Notes: generated by a model not told the origin, from the sequence alone. Counted from the first letter of the stretch, positions 20,305 to 31,626 are shown. The stretch: DNA of 64,000 bases from Phytophthora sp. 'mugwort' (GCA_033558025.1 JAUCEF010000007.1:4650001-4714000); one strand, 5' to 3'. Program-made: numbers and translations.

Positions 20305-21831
20305 TCCAGGTTGCGGTGGTAGATGAAAAAATTTAAAGCTAGTAATCGCCCTGACCTGGTATTCCGAGCTGGGATAGTCAAGCTGGCTAGCCAGCTCCAT
20401 GGATCTGATTTCCGGATAATTTTCTTGCAAATATCAGCCTTACTATTGACAGCAGCAGGAGCATTGCATACATGATATTACCCAGATTCGTGTGGAAGTA
20501 CCGGGTTTCATTCTCATCGCTGAGGCTAATCAGGTCGTAACCGAGAGCAACATTTACCGTCAACGGATTGGTTTTGTCGAGAGAACGTGCTCAAGCTTGT
20601 CGTGAAACTTCGATGGCTGAATACCCTCGTATATGTGAGATTACATATGCTAACCGCTGTAGGTCCGTAGATACATGATTCGTTAAATCTTTGATACAAA
20701 CCTTACTGCCTTTGCAACCAACCTTTGACTGTTCGGCGAATAATGTTACTTACATAGGCCAGTTTTCCAGTTCTACCTCGAACCTTGACGCGATAATCGC
20801 CACCCCATCGAATTTCATTATATGTATTATTTAATCGCTTTAATCCTTCACATTCGTAAGGAAACATATTTGCTATAAATACTGGGATGTTATTCTTGTT
20901 TAGATGACTTTTATAATTATTGACTTCATATCAAGGTCCCACAGAATGTCTTCGAGTTTTAATTACTTAACTCAGATGTGTAGAGCTATATATGCCTTGA
21001 CTTTATATATGAGGAAAAAATAATTTAGTTAAGTTCGCTTTCAGTGTTAGGTTCGCTATCACTTGGATTAGGTTCGCTTTAATGCTTTCGCTTGCGAGTC
21101 CGACTCTGAGCTCTATTTTTATAGTCGTATCCCTTTGATAGCCTAAGCGAGCTTCACGTGAGCGCTGATAGTAGCGCGTCTGCGCCGTCTTAATACACTC
21201 TTTGTTAGTTGAGCATGCTCGGGAGAGCACGTCATCTTTGTACATGTATTGTGCTTTGCAAGTTTTTTTGCCGGTCCGTTTTAGCGTTTAGATCGATCCA
21301 GCTGCAAGTAAAGTGAGGTCATAAAAATGCGAATTGTCATAAATCCTTCACTAAATCGGTCATCCGCCTTCTATCTGACACCGAATTGGTATGAGAGCAA
21401 GAGCGCATGTGTCATCGGGTGCAACGGCGCTAGTATTGCTCTGTTTGTTGCGTGCAATAGCTCTTTAGCTTCGTCTACGCCTATACTAATATATAGAAGC
21501 TCCCGTCAGCAGCAGCGGAGAATCTTGCCTGGCGCCGCGCCAAAGTGCGTGAACTGTGATTTTGTGTGCCTATTGAATATATATGTTATCGTCAGGTGCA
21601 GAGGCACTAATACTGCTCTGTTTGTTACGTACGCTGGCTCTTTAGCTTCGTCTACGTCTATACTGTAGCCGAGGGTTATGCATTGACATGGGCATAGCTC
21701 GCGCAACACAAAAACGCAGGCACGTTGTCTCGTGGTGAAACCTTACAAGGCACTATAATATTTCGAACTGGTGAGCGCAGCAAAGGCATCTCGAAAAAAC
21801 GTTACGTTTATCATGGAAGAAGGGTTCAAGG
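20305..21831. other. Gene-poor AT-rich interval
   Basis: No gene was recognised. The short frames on both strands contain many stops. The interval holds an approximate 80-bp direct repeat (21411-21490 and 21584-21666). Confidence 0.45.
21411..21666. repeat. Two imperfect 80-bp direct repeats, about 175 bp apart
   Basis: Both copies share blocks such as ctctgtttgttgcgt/ctctgtttgttacgt and ctctttagcttcgtctacg. The spacing suggests two units of a diverged tandem repeat. Confidence 0.7.
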
Positions 21832-22197
21832 TTGCTAGAGCTAAACTCTTTCGACGGCTTTTGGGAGCAGAATGTTTTTGGATTCGGTCCCAACCCGAGC
21901 GTGATTGAAAAGGACAATGTGTTTTTCAAGGCCACTGAAAATGCACGCCAGCAAGATTTCAAGCCGCTGTCTGAGACCAAGTTTGTGGAGCTGTTAGCAA
22001 AGCGATGGGCGTGCATCACGGAGGATGATATTGCGGCTCTAGAATCGAATGAAGAGCCTATCCATGCACAGTTTGTGTTCGCGTTCTTTTTATATCTCGC
22101 CCCAGTGGTGAAGCCTACTGACGGAATTAGGCGCGAAACTGCAGATCGACTTCGGGCATGCCTCGAGTGGTACGCACTTTCTCGCTGCCTTCATTAG
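21832..22197 (+). CDS. Hypothetical protein, 121 aa
   Basis: An uninterrupted frame starts MLELNSFDGFWEQNVFGFGP and contains ETKFVELLAKRWACITEDDI, HAQFVFAFFLYLAPVVK and ETADRLRACLEWYALSRCLH at its end. It predicts soluble helices and has an amino-acid composition like a real protein. I do not recognise the family. The neighbourhood is all transposons, so it could be a mobile-element accessory gene or a fragment of one. Its start is uncertain. Confidence 0.45.
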   Translation: MLELNSFDGFWEQNVFGFGPNPSVIEKDNVFFKATENARQQDFKPLSETKFVELLAKRWACITEDDIAALESNEEPIHAQFVFAFFLYLAPVVKPTDGIRRETADRLRACLEWYALSRCLH

Positions 22198-22811
22198 CAC
22201 TTTTCTAGTCAAGTTCATATCAAAATTGTACTCAGCGAAACATTTTCACCTCCGGGAAAGTACGCTTCATAAATGCTTGTAGCTCCGATAATATAAGGTG
22301 GGATGTTCCTCAACATACTTCCGTACACGCCCCACTACATCACACGCCCACTGTGACGAGCGGGTGGCTTCATCGTCGTTCTCCACTACTCCCTTCGATA
22401 AAAACAATCAATAGCATTTCTGTAAATTCGCACACTAGGTCCAAATATATTACTTACGTACTGCACGGATATACCATACACACGAATAAGAAAACAGCAC
22501 GCCAAGGAAGTCGTGATAGTACATGATACACGTGAGTAGGACAGGCGAGACTGATAGAAAACCGTGCGTTTAGACTTGTACATTGAAATGGAAGTGTAGT
22601 TTGCGGTTGATTCCACCAAACCGCAGAATTTTTTTTATCGGAAGTCGGGGAATTATAGTCGGACAACATCTGACTCCGATAAATCGATCAGAACTGCGAT
22701 TGTTTTTCTTCGTGTAATTAGGGCAACTTAAAACTGATTGCTGCAGGTACAAACCGCTGTCTGCGACGCAGCAACTTTCTCGGGTTGTATTTTCTATGAA
22801 GTGTTTGCAAT
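22198..22811. other. Intergenic next to piggyBac element
   Basis: No gene or repeat recognised. Confidence 0.4.
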
Positions 22812-22855
22812 TTAACCCTTTCGCGGTAGAAGGGCACATTTCTCGCCCTTTTAGG
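22812..22855 (+). repeat. piggyBac left terminus (TTAA + TIR + hairpin)
   Basis: TTAACCCTTTCGCG is followed by a sub-terminal hairpin-like agaagggc...cgcccttt. A second palindrome, ggtgtttgcaaaacacc, lies directly inside it. Confidence 0.8.
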
Positions 22856-23239
22856 GTGTTTGCAAAACACCGTGCGAAAACGCGCTCTCCAAGGGCGCAT
22901 TTTATGCACTTTAAGCTGTGAAGCCTGTCGGCGCTATCCGCTTTTGATTCTGCCAATCGGATCCGAGGGTACAGACGTATGCGGAGATCTGGCTCGTAAA
23001 GTATCGTACCACGTCGCCGGATTCACCAGATTTACGACCATAAACCGGAGATCGACAGCATTGATTTATCTTATCAGAGCAGACCTCTCAATGCCATTCA
23101 GCGCCAGTCGTGTTGGCCATACAAACAAGTAAATACATGCACCGATTGGCGGCCGTGCCGCCATAGTAAATTCAAGTGACACGCAACCTCTTCCTCTCCA
23201 CCATGCGCACCCAGCTTTCTCGACTGCGAGGACAAACAG

Positions 23240-24200
23240 TTAGTGCCGATTGCGCTCGAGTCCGAGCAGGAGGGCATAAGGGTGACATGGTCGTACGTGG
23301 TGAGGCACATGGCAAAGTCCAAGCGGACAGCCAGCGCGCTCCGGTGTGCTTCGCAGCTCTCAAGCGGACTTACGGCATGGCGGTCAGCAACTTCTCGCGC
23401 TATTTTTCTAGCGGCTCGACACCAGGGCGGCGCTTGCTGTCGTCGGGGGGGAGCCCTCCTCGCGCTAGGAGCGCCAGGACGGCAGCGATTCCGCCGCAAA
23501 GGGAGAGGCTTACTGTGCTGCGGAGACTGTAGATATGGATCTGGCCGCTGGCGCGCTGGTGGTGCAGTTCGCGGTATGTTCACGGCTCCGGATGCTTTCA
23601 GCGTGCTGGCGGTGGTGTTCAGCGACATTACGGCGAGTAACATTCGCCAGGAGTCAGGTCGAACCCAAAACAACGCGGGTGAGCTGCTGCCACTGGGTGT
23701 TGACGCAATGCTTGACGCGATGGGGCCACTGGGCGATGGCGATGTGTTCCTGGACGTTAGTGCCGGGATAGGCAATGCATTGGCCCAGTAACAATAACTC
23801 CGAATGCGAGGAGGTGTATTGGCGTTGAGGTGCGCAATGACCTGTGCTCGCTCGCCGTACGACACATGCGACGCCACACTGCCGCCTACCCGCTACTGCG
23901 TAAGGTGGTCATGGTGGCGGCAAATGTGCGCGACGCGTTACTTTCTAGTCAAGCGCCTACGTCAGAAGCCGCAATTGTCTTCGCCTATTACTTTCTTTTT
24001 GAAGAGACTGCGAAGCTTGTTTTAGCTCGAGAGCTAAGTTCAATGCCGAAAGCACGCTTCGTTGCATCGACTGCTCAATTTTGCCCGAGGCACAGGACGC
24101 GGTGCCAACAACCATTTTGCGCTCGTTGGAAGCTGGCGCACGAACTGCATGTAGAGTGTAGTTGGAAGGCAGTTTTAACGTCTCTATACATTTACTTGAG
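23240..24200 (+). pseudogene. DOT1-like SAM-dependent methyltransferase (transposon cargo), broken
   Basis: The C-terminal half of this region reads as a class I SAM methyltransferase with DOT1-type motifs. Motif I is GDVFLDVSAGIGNALAQ at about 23735-23790, with a Ser where Gly is expected. After a frameshift and stop come IGVEVRNDLCSLAVRHM, the acidic SAM-binding strand, then VVMVAANVRDALLSSQAP, and FAYYFLFEETAKLVLAREL in place of the catalytic-loop strand. It ends with FVASTAQFCPRHRTRC and ECSWKAV. DOT1 proteins methylate histone H3 Lys79 in the nucleus. The N-terminal half (from about 23240) is basic and low-complexity. The gene converges on the transposase and lies inside the TTAA boundaries, so it is cargo of the element. 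Confidence 0.7.
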
Positions 24201-24249
24201 GTCTTACATACTGTCTACAGTCATGCACTACTCATACGTCCTTGGCCAC

Positions 24250-24745
24250 GACGCCCACACAGTGCCGCCGTCTCCGTCACACCCTCGATCTCTACGACCA
24301 AGTCCACGTCCAGAAGCAGATCTGCCACGATGCCCACACAGTGCCGCGTCTTCGGTACGTCCGCGATCTCCGCGACCTAGTCCACGTCCAGCAGCAGATC
24401 AGCCACGGCATCGACAAAGTGCCAGCAGCTGCGCCACCAAGCTCGCCGTTACGTCGGAGCCGATGTCCAGCGGCATCTTGCCGCCATGTCCAAGCTAATG
24501 TCCGGCGGCAGCCGCCGCCACGTCCAACACAGTCAGTCAGCTCTCGCACCTCGCTGCCACGTCCAAACCATCCTGTGTTGCGCAGCTCGCCGCCACGTCA
24601 GAGCCGATGTCCAGCGGCATCTCGCCGCCGCGCCCAAGCCAGTCTTCGGCGGCAGCTCGGCCACCATGTTCACTCCAGTGCCCGGCAGCAGATATCCGCC
24701 ACGTCCAAGCCATTGTCTCGCATATTGGCCACCATGTTCATGCAG
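24250..24745. repeat. Degenerate minisatellite between the two piggyBac genes
   Basis: Two kinds of unit can be seen. At 24250-24410 a unit of about 80 bp (ccacgacgcccacacagtgcc ... ccacgtccagaagcagatc) occurs about twice and begins a third time. At 24440 and 24584 a 56-bp block starting agctcgccg and containing gccgatgtccagcggcatct is repeated 144 bp apart. The motifs cgccacgtcca and ccacgtcc recur throughout. Confidence 0.75.
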
Positions 24746-24989
24746 CAGTCATAGAACAATCGGACGTACAACAGCGGGCGTTGGGGTGCCTACCATAGAC
24801 TCAGGTACATCCAGCTTGGTACCATCGGTGCCAGTAGCAGCAATCTTTAGTTGAGCAGACAACGATCCCCGCGGATACTCCCTTTCACTGTAAATAGGTT
24901 CTGTGGCACATAAAAGTTATGAAAGTTATCCCATCAAGTCCACGACTGCTGTGGGCACATCCAGGTCGGTGGCGGTTGTTTGTTCAATT

Positions 24990-27000
24990 CTTGGTAGGCA
25001 CACAACGTGAGTGAGGCAGTCGATTGTCACCTCCGTCGGATAGTCGTCTTCCCATCTACAGACAATGCATCTGCGTCGTTTCCTGCTCTTCTTATCGTGC
25101 ATTTGCTAGAGGCAACGACAGTGCACTGTTGGAGAGGGCTGGTGGTGCTGGGGATCAAGCGTCGTGTTGGAGTAACGCTGGAATCTCCACCGTCACCCAC
25201 GTTCAAACTTTCGTCTAGCAACCGTGCACCGTAGATCATGCGATTCTCGCTCGGAGCCTCGGCCCACTTGCCGTTCATGAGATCACTAGCTAAATCCATA
25301 ACAAATTGCCGGTGCGGGGCACGCGCGGTTGGGTCGTGTTTGCCATTCGGCGCGTCAAGTAGGCGTTCGACCGCGCAATGTCGATCATGACCAGAGCAAG
25401 TTTCTTGTGCCATCTTTTGTAAGAGTGGCCGTCGGCAATGGAAAATCTGCCTCGGATCTGATCCAATCTGTCCACCTCCTCCATGTTCTGGTTGTACCGA
25501 CCTATGCATGTTAGAGCTGCAAACTAGGTCGGCGCATTGGCAACCATCCCAGTGACAGGTGTTATCGTTGATGCGTCTGCATTTGACACCATATTGTCGA
25601 CGTCTCCGTCGCACCAGGAGGCAGCAATCACACCGTAGCGACGGGAGATGGCCTAGAGGAGGTCTCCGCGAGCACATTTGGCCTCATCGAGGATTGTGTG
25701 ACGGAGGAATTGCTTGTTATTGGATTTGATGTACCCCGAGCATACAGACCTTTGAGCTCGAGCTCTTGAAGCAGTTGGACTGAGGTGTAGTAATTGTCCA
25801 TATTGACGATACGTTTTGTGCCGAAAAATGGTCCCATGACCTCCAGCACATGCTGTCGAATATTTGACATCTTATCCAATTCTTCCCGCAGTGACTGCGC
25901 TTCTTCACGCCCAGCAACACCATCAAGTCGGTCTCCAACATCACTCGTTTACAGCGCAACTTGTAGTTGATTGCAATCCAAGTAGATGAGCAGCAGACAA
26001 CATAGGATCGGAAGTGATATTTTCCAGTTGGTTTCATTGGGTTGAATACAATCATGTGCCTTCCTTGCCGAGACCTGCAGGCTGCACTGGCTTCATCCAG
26101 AGCCACATTCCTTCCAACCTGGATATATATATCCAACCAGTGACTTCCCGCAAATTCAGCAGAGGTCGAATGCGGGCAGCAGCATCGCGATCCAACGTGG
26201 TTGTAGTCGCATTGAAACTGGGGCAGCGTCGCAGCAGCTTGTACCGGTTGAGAGACATCACACTATCCAACTAGATTGAGCTGCCCCAAAATATCATATC
26301 CTCTGGTTGCTCAACCGAGTCGTTTGCACACTCGCCCTTGTCGCTGAACGCCATTTAGAACATGATGTCTAGGAAAACCATTAGCTCTGTGAGTGTGAAC
26401 GGATTGAAATCTTGATGCTGTAAGTAACCGCGTACTTGCTGGTCTCGAACAGGATTTGGTGTCAGAAGTACTGAGGCAGGTAGGCGAAAAATTTGGAGGT
26501 GGCCGAGTGCTTTAACAGGTGCTTATACGCAGGCAGCAATACCGTCATTGTTAAGCCGTCGGCGCGCTGGTAGAGGTCAATCGATGCATCGATTTCTCCA
26601 CTCGGTTCGAATCTCAAGTTTTGAATGGCTTCGACCTCTTCCAAACTGGTCGGAAGCAAAACACCAGGATCAAATTCTTCGTAGTTGTCAGCAACTCGCA
26701 GGTCGTCATCATCGTCCACGTCGATATCATCGTCGGCGCCAGTCGTGACCAATTCGGGCCAGTCGGGGTTGCCCTTCGACCGCGTAAGCGTTTCGTAATA
26801 TTCCACGTTGAGCACAGCCGACGCTGACATGCTCCACAACTATCTGGATCTGGCTATCAAGCCAGCGAATTTCAAACCATGAGGCATGCTTGCCTCGCAT
26901 CGGCCGTCGATAAATACAGCTAACAGTGTAGGCGGTCCCGACAGGGTGGTAGTGTTTGGATTTCATCCAACCCTTCGCTACGGGGTGAATGCCGCCAAAT
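24990..27000 (-). pseudogene. piggyBac transposase (DDE_Tnp_1_7), broken
   Basis: From the N-terminal side the minus strand gives MRGKHASWFEIRWLDSQIQI (about 26900), an acidic stretch DDDIDVDDDDDLRV, and DLYQRADGLTMTVLLPAYKH with HSATSKFFAYLPQYF (to 26462). Next come NVALDEASAACRSRQGRHMI with KPTGKYHFRSYVVC (26136-25717), holding the first catalytic Asp. Then come VNMDNYYTSVQLLQELELKG and GTSNP with the second Asp (25879-25628), and MEEVDRLDQIRGRFS with the third (25484-25290). The end contains QFVMDLASDLMNGKWAEAPS. The D,D,D triad is present, but at least three frameshifts and several stops break the gene. Confidence 0.85.
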
Positions 27001-27183
27001 TGTCCAAGTACATGTGCTGCAGCATCACTGGGGGTGTCCTTGTTGCTGGCGGCCGCCGTGACGAGTCAGGTGACTGCATAGTTGTGTCCACGGAGGCTTG
27101 GGGGCCCCAGGAACTACATTTGTCAACCCAGAGCCACTCGGTTGTGCATCTTCTAATAATATTAGTACACACACCGTGAACGT

Positions 27184-27862
27184 TTAGAACGCACGAGAGC
27201 ACCGCACCTGTAGTGTCGTCACGGCTACCGCCGCGGCCAGCACTGCGTCCAGGTCCTTGCTGGGCTCCGCCAGCCCGCGCTCAGCTTGCTCACGCGCTTG
27301 GACTCCCGCGTCGCTGGTTCCCACCCCCGCGCACTTCTCGCTCAGCCTCTTCTCCCTGCCGCCACTGCTCGTGCTGACAGCTGCTGCTGGAACAACTTTG
27401 TTATCACACGCGCACAAGCCATTATCAAGGAATCGCCTTACCATTCGCTTCAGCAGCGTATTGGACGACAGCAGCCTCGCCAAGAAGGAAGTTGATGTCT
27501 TCCTGGCCGTCTGGGTCGCCTCCTGGGCGAATAGACCGATATCGTGGATCAAAGTTCGCCTGGCAGGCGGTTTTGAGTGCCAGCCTGAGCGCCTCAGCCA
27601 CGCCCACGCATCGTTGAAAGCGATGACACCCTCCAGATCGCTCGCCCCTCCCTCATCGCTCCCAGCAGGAGCCGAACGCGACGCCCATCGCCGCTTGGCG
27701 GGGATCTGCCGCCCGCTTCGGCATGCTCCCTCGGGAGCAAATTCTGCTGTGTGGCCTGAGAGAGGCTGCGAATCATGTCTCAACAAATTAATTGACAGGG
27801 TAGGATTTCGTACCAATTTGGTTATTTCTTATTCATTAATATCAATCCGTTTGGACAGGTAG
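27184..27862. other. GC-rich segment with overlapping unassigned ORFs
   Basis: A 210-codon minus frame and a 201-codon plus frame overlap here, both GC-driven. Neither contains a motif I recognise. The segment lies inside the piggyBac boundaries upstream of the transposase, so it may be its 5' region or a captured fragment. Confidence 0.35.
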
Positions 27863-28379
27863 TCAATTTCACGGGTTCGCGCCAAATTTTCGCACCGTGG
27901 TATCGGGATGTGCAATGCAGAACGGAGCATAGTAACATCAAGATATTTACACCTCACGAGTGCGGGAAACAGCCGGGTATACAATTGGTCAATTATACGC
28001 ATATTTGAACCCAACATCCAGTAGAAAGTTGATTGAAGATCGTTCCGCACTCATTCCTACCATATAACTGTAGCTCGCCGGTACATTTATCTGCTAATCT
28101 GCCTCTTCGCCTCAGCGCAACTTCGGCAAGCCTGTCTCTTTAGCCCAGCGCTATTACCTCGTCGGCTGGCTCCCCCGTCTTGTGACTCGCGCGCGTACGT
28201 CAGCCTGGCGCGTCATCCATTCGGAGACGAGGCCGTCGTGGTAAACTACGAAGGTGCTGATATCTTACCGCATAAATTACGGTGCATTTCAACCAATGAA
28301 CGCCGAATTCGTCCAGTCGCCGCAAGAAAAGTGTTTTAGCCAATCCGCTGTGTCCTTGAAAGTTACCGTGATTTTCTAA

Positions 28380-28564
28380 AAGGGCGCTTTCTTCGCCCTT
28401 TTAGACCGATCGTCTTTCTCTATCCTGTATCCGGGAGGATAGTGAATAGCACTTGGCCTCAGGGGAGTACCCTGAATTCCTTAAAAGGCGAATTTTGTGT
28501 CCTTTTATAGCGGTACTTGACCTTGTATAGTATACTTTAGGCAAGGGGCTCGCGAAAGGGTTAA
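28380..28564 (-). repeat. piggyBac right terminus with sub-terminal hairpins
   Basis: The end is CGCGAAAGGG plus TTAA (28561-28564). Inside it, aaaagggcgctttcttcgcccttttag (about 28378-28404) is a perfect 9-bp-arm hairpin. A diverged copy of the left sub-terminal motif lies at 28480-28508. Confidence 0.75.
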
Positions 28565-28910
28565 ATCGATCTCGTACCTATATAGTTCGAGTAAGCCACT
28601 AAGTCTAAACGACGCGAGCCACAATACATTACTAACTTATATTTGTTAGGATTAAAATAAAAATTGGACGTTAGCGAATTGAATGCATACTATTAATAAG
28701 GCCCTTGTTCAAGTGAGAGCACAGCCTGTCGCGGTGTCAAAATTTGGCGGCGCAGGTTTGGCGGTGCAAAGCCTCCGAGGTGCCAGCGCTAACCGTGCCG
28801 GATTCCAGGTTTGTCCAAGCGTGGCTCGCTTGGGAGCCATACATCGGGTTTGGGTGGTTCTCGTCGCCAGCGCTTTCAATTCAGTATCAGTGTTTTCCTA
28901 ACACGCATCG

Positions 28911-29857
28911 ATGGAGCTCTCTGGCACGGAGGATTTTACCGTGCTAGAAAGCTCGGCACCGGCATCCACCGCACCTGTTTTGAACACCGGGACCGAAGCA
29001 GCCACGGCTGAGGCAACACCAGTCGGCGCTGTTGAATAAGAAGCCCATGTCGCCACACCGTAACTGTTCAGCAGTCGGCCGGCGCTGCGATGAAGCGCGG
29101 AGCCCCTTGTGCGCCGGGAACTGCAAAGAAGCCAAAGGTAGTCCAGCGGCTCAAGTGGACCAACGCGATGGTGGCAGAGATGCTCCGTCGTCGCTTCGAA
29201 GAGGGCGATGTAAAGCGCCGCCTGAGTCTGCTGACACCAATACGAAGAAGGCGCTGGCTTGGCAGCAGTTTGCGAGTGCTCTGTCGCAGTCGCAGGGTCG
29301 TCATCAGCCAGGCGCAGGTATGGACATACTAAATTACTCTGCCAGGTCGTGCTCAAACAGCTAATGTTTATCTGTTGTTTGATACTAGCTCTATCAGAAG
29401 TACCGGAAAGTGAAGTGCATGTATCGGAAAGAAAGACGAGACCGGCGACAAACCGGAAATAACACCAGTGAACCATATGTTGTTGACGAAGGTTTATGGG
29501 CTGTTCTAAACGACGCTTTCGTTTCGCGTGGGGCTGGGTGGAGAAGTGTTGCTGAATACTAATCTTGAGGACGACGGTACGGAAGTCGCTGGTGTAGCAG
29601 ATACGGGCGTAAGCAACACGACGTCACCAGCAAAAGGAAAACTGCAGCCAGTTGTGGAGCTGGCCAACGCTCTTCAAACGGGCATGGAGGCCATTGCTGC
29701 TTCCATGAGTGCAGCACAGGCGGGTGGGGATCACATGCTGCAGGTGACTATCGCCATGCAGCAGCAAGCACGTGCGATGGCCACACAGCGTGAGGAAACT
29801 CGGCAGTTCCAGCAGGTACAGCTGCAATTACTGCGAGAACTCTTGCGATTAAATTGA
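28911..29857 (+). pseudogene. MYB/SANT-like protein of Harbinger type, with a probable intron
   Basis: A start at 28911 (MELSGTEDFTVLESSAP) soon hits a stop. From 29090 the frame reads GTAKKPKVVQRLKWTNAMVA and EMLRRRFEEGDVKRRL, then KALAWQQFASALSQSQGR. A probable intron (gtatgg at 29318 to ttgatactag near 29390) separates this from LYQKYRKVKCMYRKERRD and VVDEGLWAVLNDAFVSRGAG. The last part, 29528-29857, is a coiled-coil-like tail with QQQARAMATQREETRQFQQV and LLRELLRLN. Trp-rich SANT helices and the C-terminal coil fit the DNA-binding partner of PIF/Harbinger nucleases. Frameshifts are present at both ends. Confidence 0.6.
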
Positions 29858-30044
29858 AGTAGCATAATTGCCATGGCACGCTAACAATATAGGAATAGAC
29901 TATGATCGGTTCGCTTAGAACAGGCCCGCAAAGTATTTGCAATGACATTGCGCTTCATGATACCTTGTTCGCGAGATTCCTTTGTTCTGGAGATGTATGA
30001 GCAGCTTGGGTGGATGCACCAACAGTGGGGAAATATATAGGTGA

Positions 30045-30317
30045 ATGGAAGATAAACAAGTCGTGTCGCTGCTGGTGGATGGATGGTTTCGAGAGTCTTC
30101 TCCCAATAGCATTAATGTGCGTGCAAAAAAGAAGAGTATCCTGATGGGATCACCGGGTATAGGCGAGTCGACGCTGTTGTGTGTGATGGCCTTCCATCTC
30201 GTTTTTCCGCTCACTGACTTTGAGGAGAGCTACCACTTCCGACATCCTATTTCAAGCTTCGACTTGTGTCGAGGCGACCTAGCATCGTCACCAGAGCAAT
30301 CAGAAATTGCTAACTGA
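30045..30317 (+). pseudogene. P-loop NTPase fragment, CRN-associated type
   Basis: The frame contains VRAKKKSILMGSPGIGESTL and LLCVMAFHLVFPL. The motif GSPGIGES is a Walker A loop in which the essential Lys is changed to Glu. Similar KKKSILMGSPG-type P-loops occur in C-terminal regions of oomycete Crinkler-family proteins; that link is from memory. It is short, ends in a stop and lacks a Walker B segment, so it is a dead fragment. Confidence 0.5.
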
Positions 30318-30574
30318 GCAATACAAGGTTTCTGTCGAGACGTTCACGAAGCCTATGTCGCCGGATTACAAGTCTACCTTAGGCCCATGTTCAAGTAAAA
30401 AGAACGGTTCTGTGCTGAAAATTTAAATACCGATGATTGGCTAAAACAGCTGGTACAGGGTACCAAACTTTAAAATTTGTGCTCCAGCACAGCCATGACT
30501 GGACCACCAGCACGGGGTGTTCCCAGCCTAGTACAATTGCACCACAGCCAGTCAGTCGAGAAACTTCAACGCAA

Positions 30575-31626
30575 ATGGACGAAGAAAGAGCGCATGCTGC
30601 AGTCCTGGCGGTGGTAGTGAGCGTCTGCACGACTGCTGCAATCGTGGCAGCTGTAGACAAGCGCAGCTTGCGCGCACCGCCGTCGGGGGCCACCTCCATC
30701 TTCTCCGCCTTTATATTTAAGCAGGCCATGAGGGCCAAGAAGACAGACTGGTTTCACGAGAAACTGCGTTGCGATAAAGCTTCCTTCCTTCGTATCTACA
30801 ACGACGTAGAGACTGCAATGGACCGCCTGCCTGCAGCTAAAAGTAAGACGCGTCTGATTAAACGGCCGCTCTAACTATGCGTTATCTAGCTGTAGGGAGC
30901 AGGATGGACCAAGCAGCATGTGTGATGGGAATCTCACGGCCCCGTGCAGTTTTACATAAACGAAGTGCTCGTCAAAATGGCCAAACGGAATATCATTATG
31001 CCCAGCCCAAAAGAGCAGCTTGCTGAAGGAAGGGGTTCGAAGCGGTTGCTGGTTTTCCCGGGGTCGTTAGTGCTATCGATGGAACTTGATTAAAATCCCA
31101 CGACCCCGGGATTTTGAAGGCTGGTACTGTCGGAAGGGCTTCCCTGTGTCAACGTCCAAGCGATCGTAGAACACCAGGGGCATTTTCTTCGTTATCCATC
31201 CGTGCCGGTTCGAGCAATGATCAATCATAATGGCACGGGTGTCTGAAAACGGTAAGGCGTCACTTTATTATTGGAATATGTTCAATTTGTTCCGCATTAT
31301 GCGTTTCATTTTTTAGGTTGGCGTCGTATATCCCTCCGGGCAAGCATCTTCTCGTGGACGCCGGTTACAAGTTGTGTGTCCATCTTTTAACATGACAAAA
31401 AACTCCGTTTCCCGAGCATGAAGCCGCCGAGGACCAGCGCAAGCGCACCTTTAACTTTAGGCACTCATGCACAAAAATCACGGTAGAATGCGCCTTCGGA
31501 AGGCTCAAGAACAGGTTTCGGATATTGCTAGGTAAGTTTGAGCAGAAGTCCTCCAAGACAATCTGTATCGTGATTGTCGGCTGTGTTTTGATGCATAACC
31601 TGCGCATAATGCTGAGCGACAGCTAG
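30575..31626 (+). pseudogene. PIF/Harbinger nuclease (DDE_Tnp_4), broken
   Basis: The region begins MDEERAHAAVLAVVVSV, then KTDWFHEKLRCDKASFLRIY. Later frames give RGSKRLLVFPGSLVLSMEL, GLPCVNVQAIVEHQGHFLRY with the expected CVNVQAIVD-type strand, and a C-terminal block THAQKSR/TVECAFGRLKNRFRILLGK and CIVIVGCVLMHNLRIMLSD. The ECAFGRLK-RFRIL pattern holds the last catalytic Glu of Harbinger nucleases. The first Asp (ID-GTH type) falls where a stop and frameshift lie near 31090. There are at least four disruptions. Confidence 0.8.

Larger units (their letters stand above)
22812..28564. mobile_element. piggyBac-type element carrying a DOT1-like gene
   Basis: The ends are TTAA-CCCTTTCGCG (22812 onwards) and CGCGAAAGGG-TTAA (to 28564). 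These are a TTAA target duplication plus a 10-bp inverted repeat starting CCC, the hallmark of piggyBac elements. Sub-terminal inverted motifs also match: agaagggcacatttctcgcccttttaggg on the left resembles the reverse complement of 28480-28508. Inside are two convergent broken genes, a piggyBac transposase (-, about 27000-24990) and a DOT1-like methyltransferase (+, about 23240-24200), with a minisatellite between them. The length of 5.75 kb is large for the family because of the extra gene and the repeats. Confidence 0.82.

Noticed and set aside
23098..23877. A 259-codon minus-strand open frame at the left of the piggyBac element
   Set aside because: It is GC-driven and antisense to the DOT1-like gene, which has recognisable motifs; the minus frame has none and is Pro/Arg/Ser-rich.
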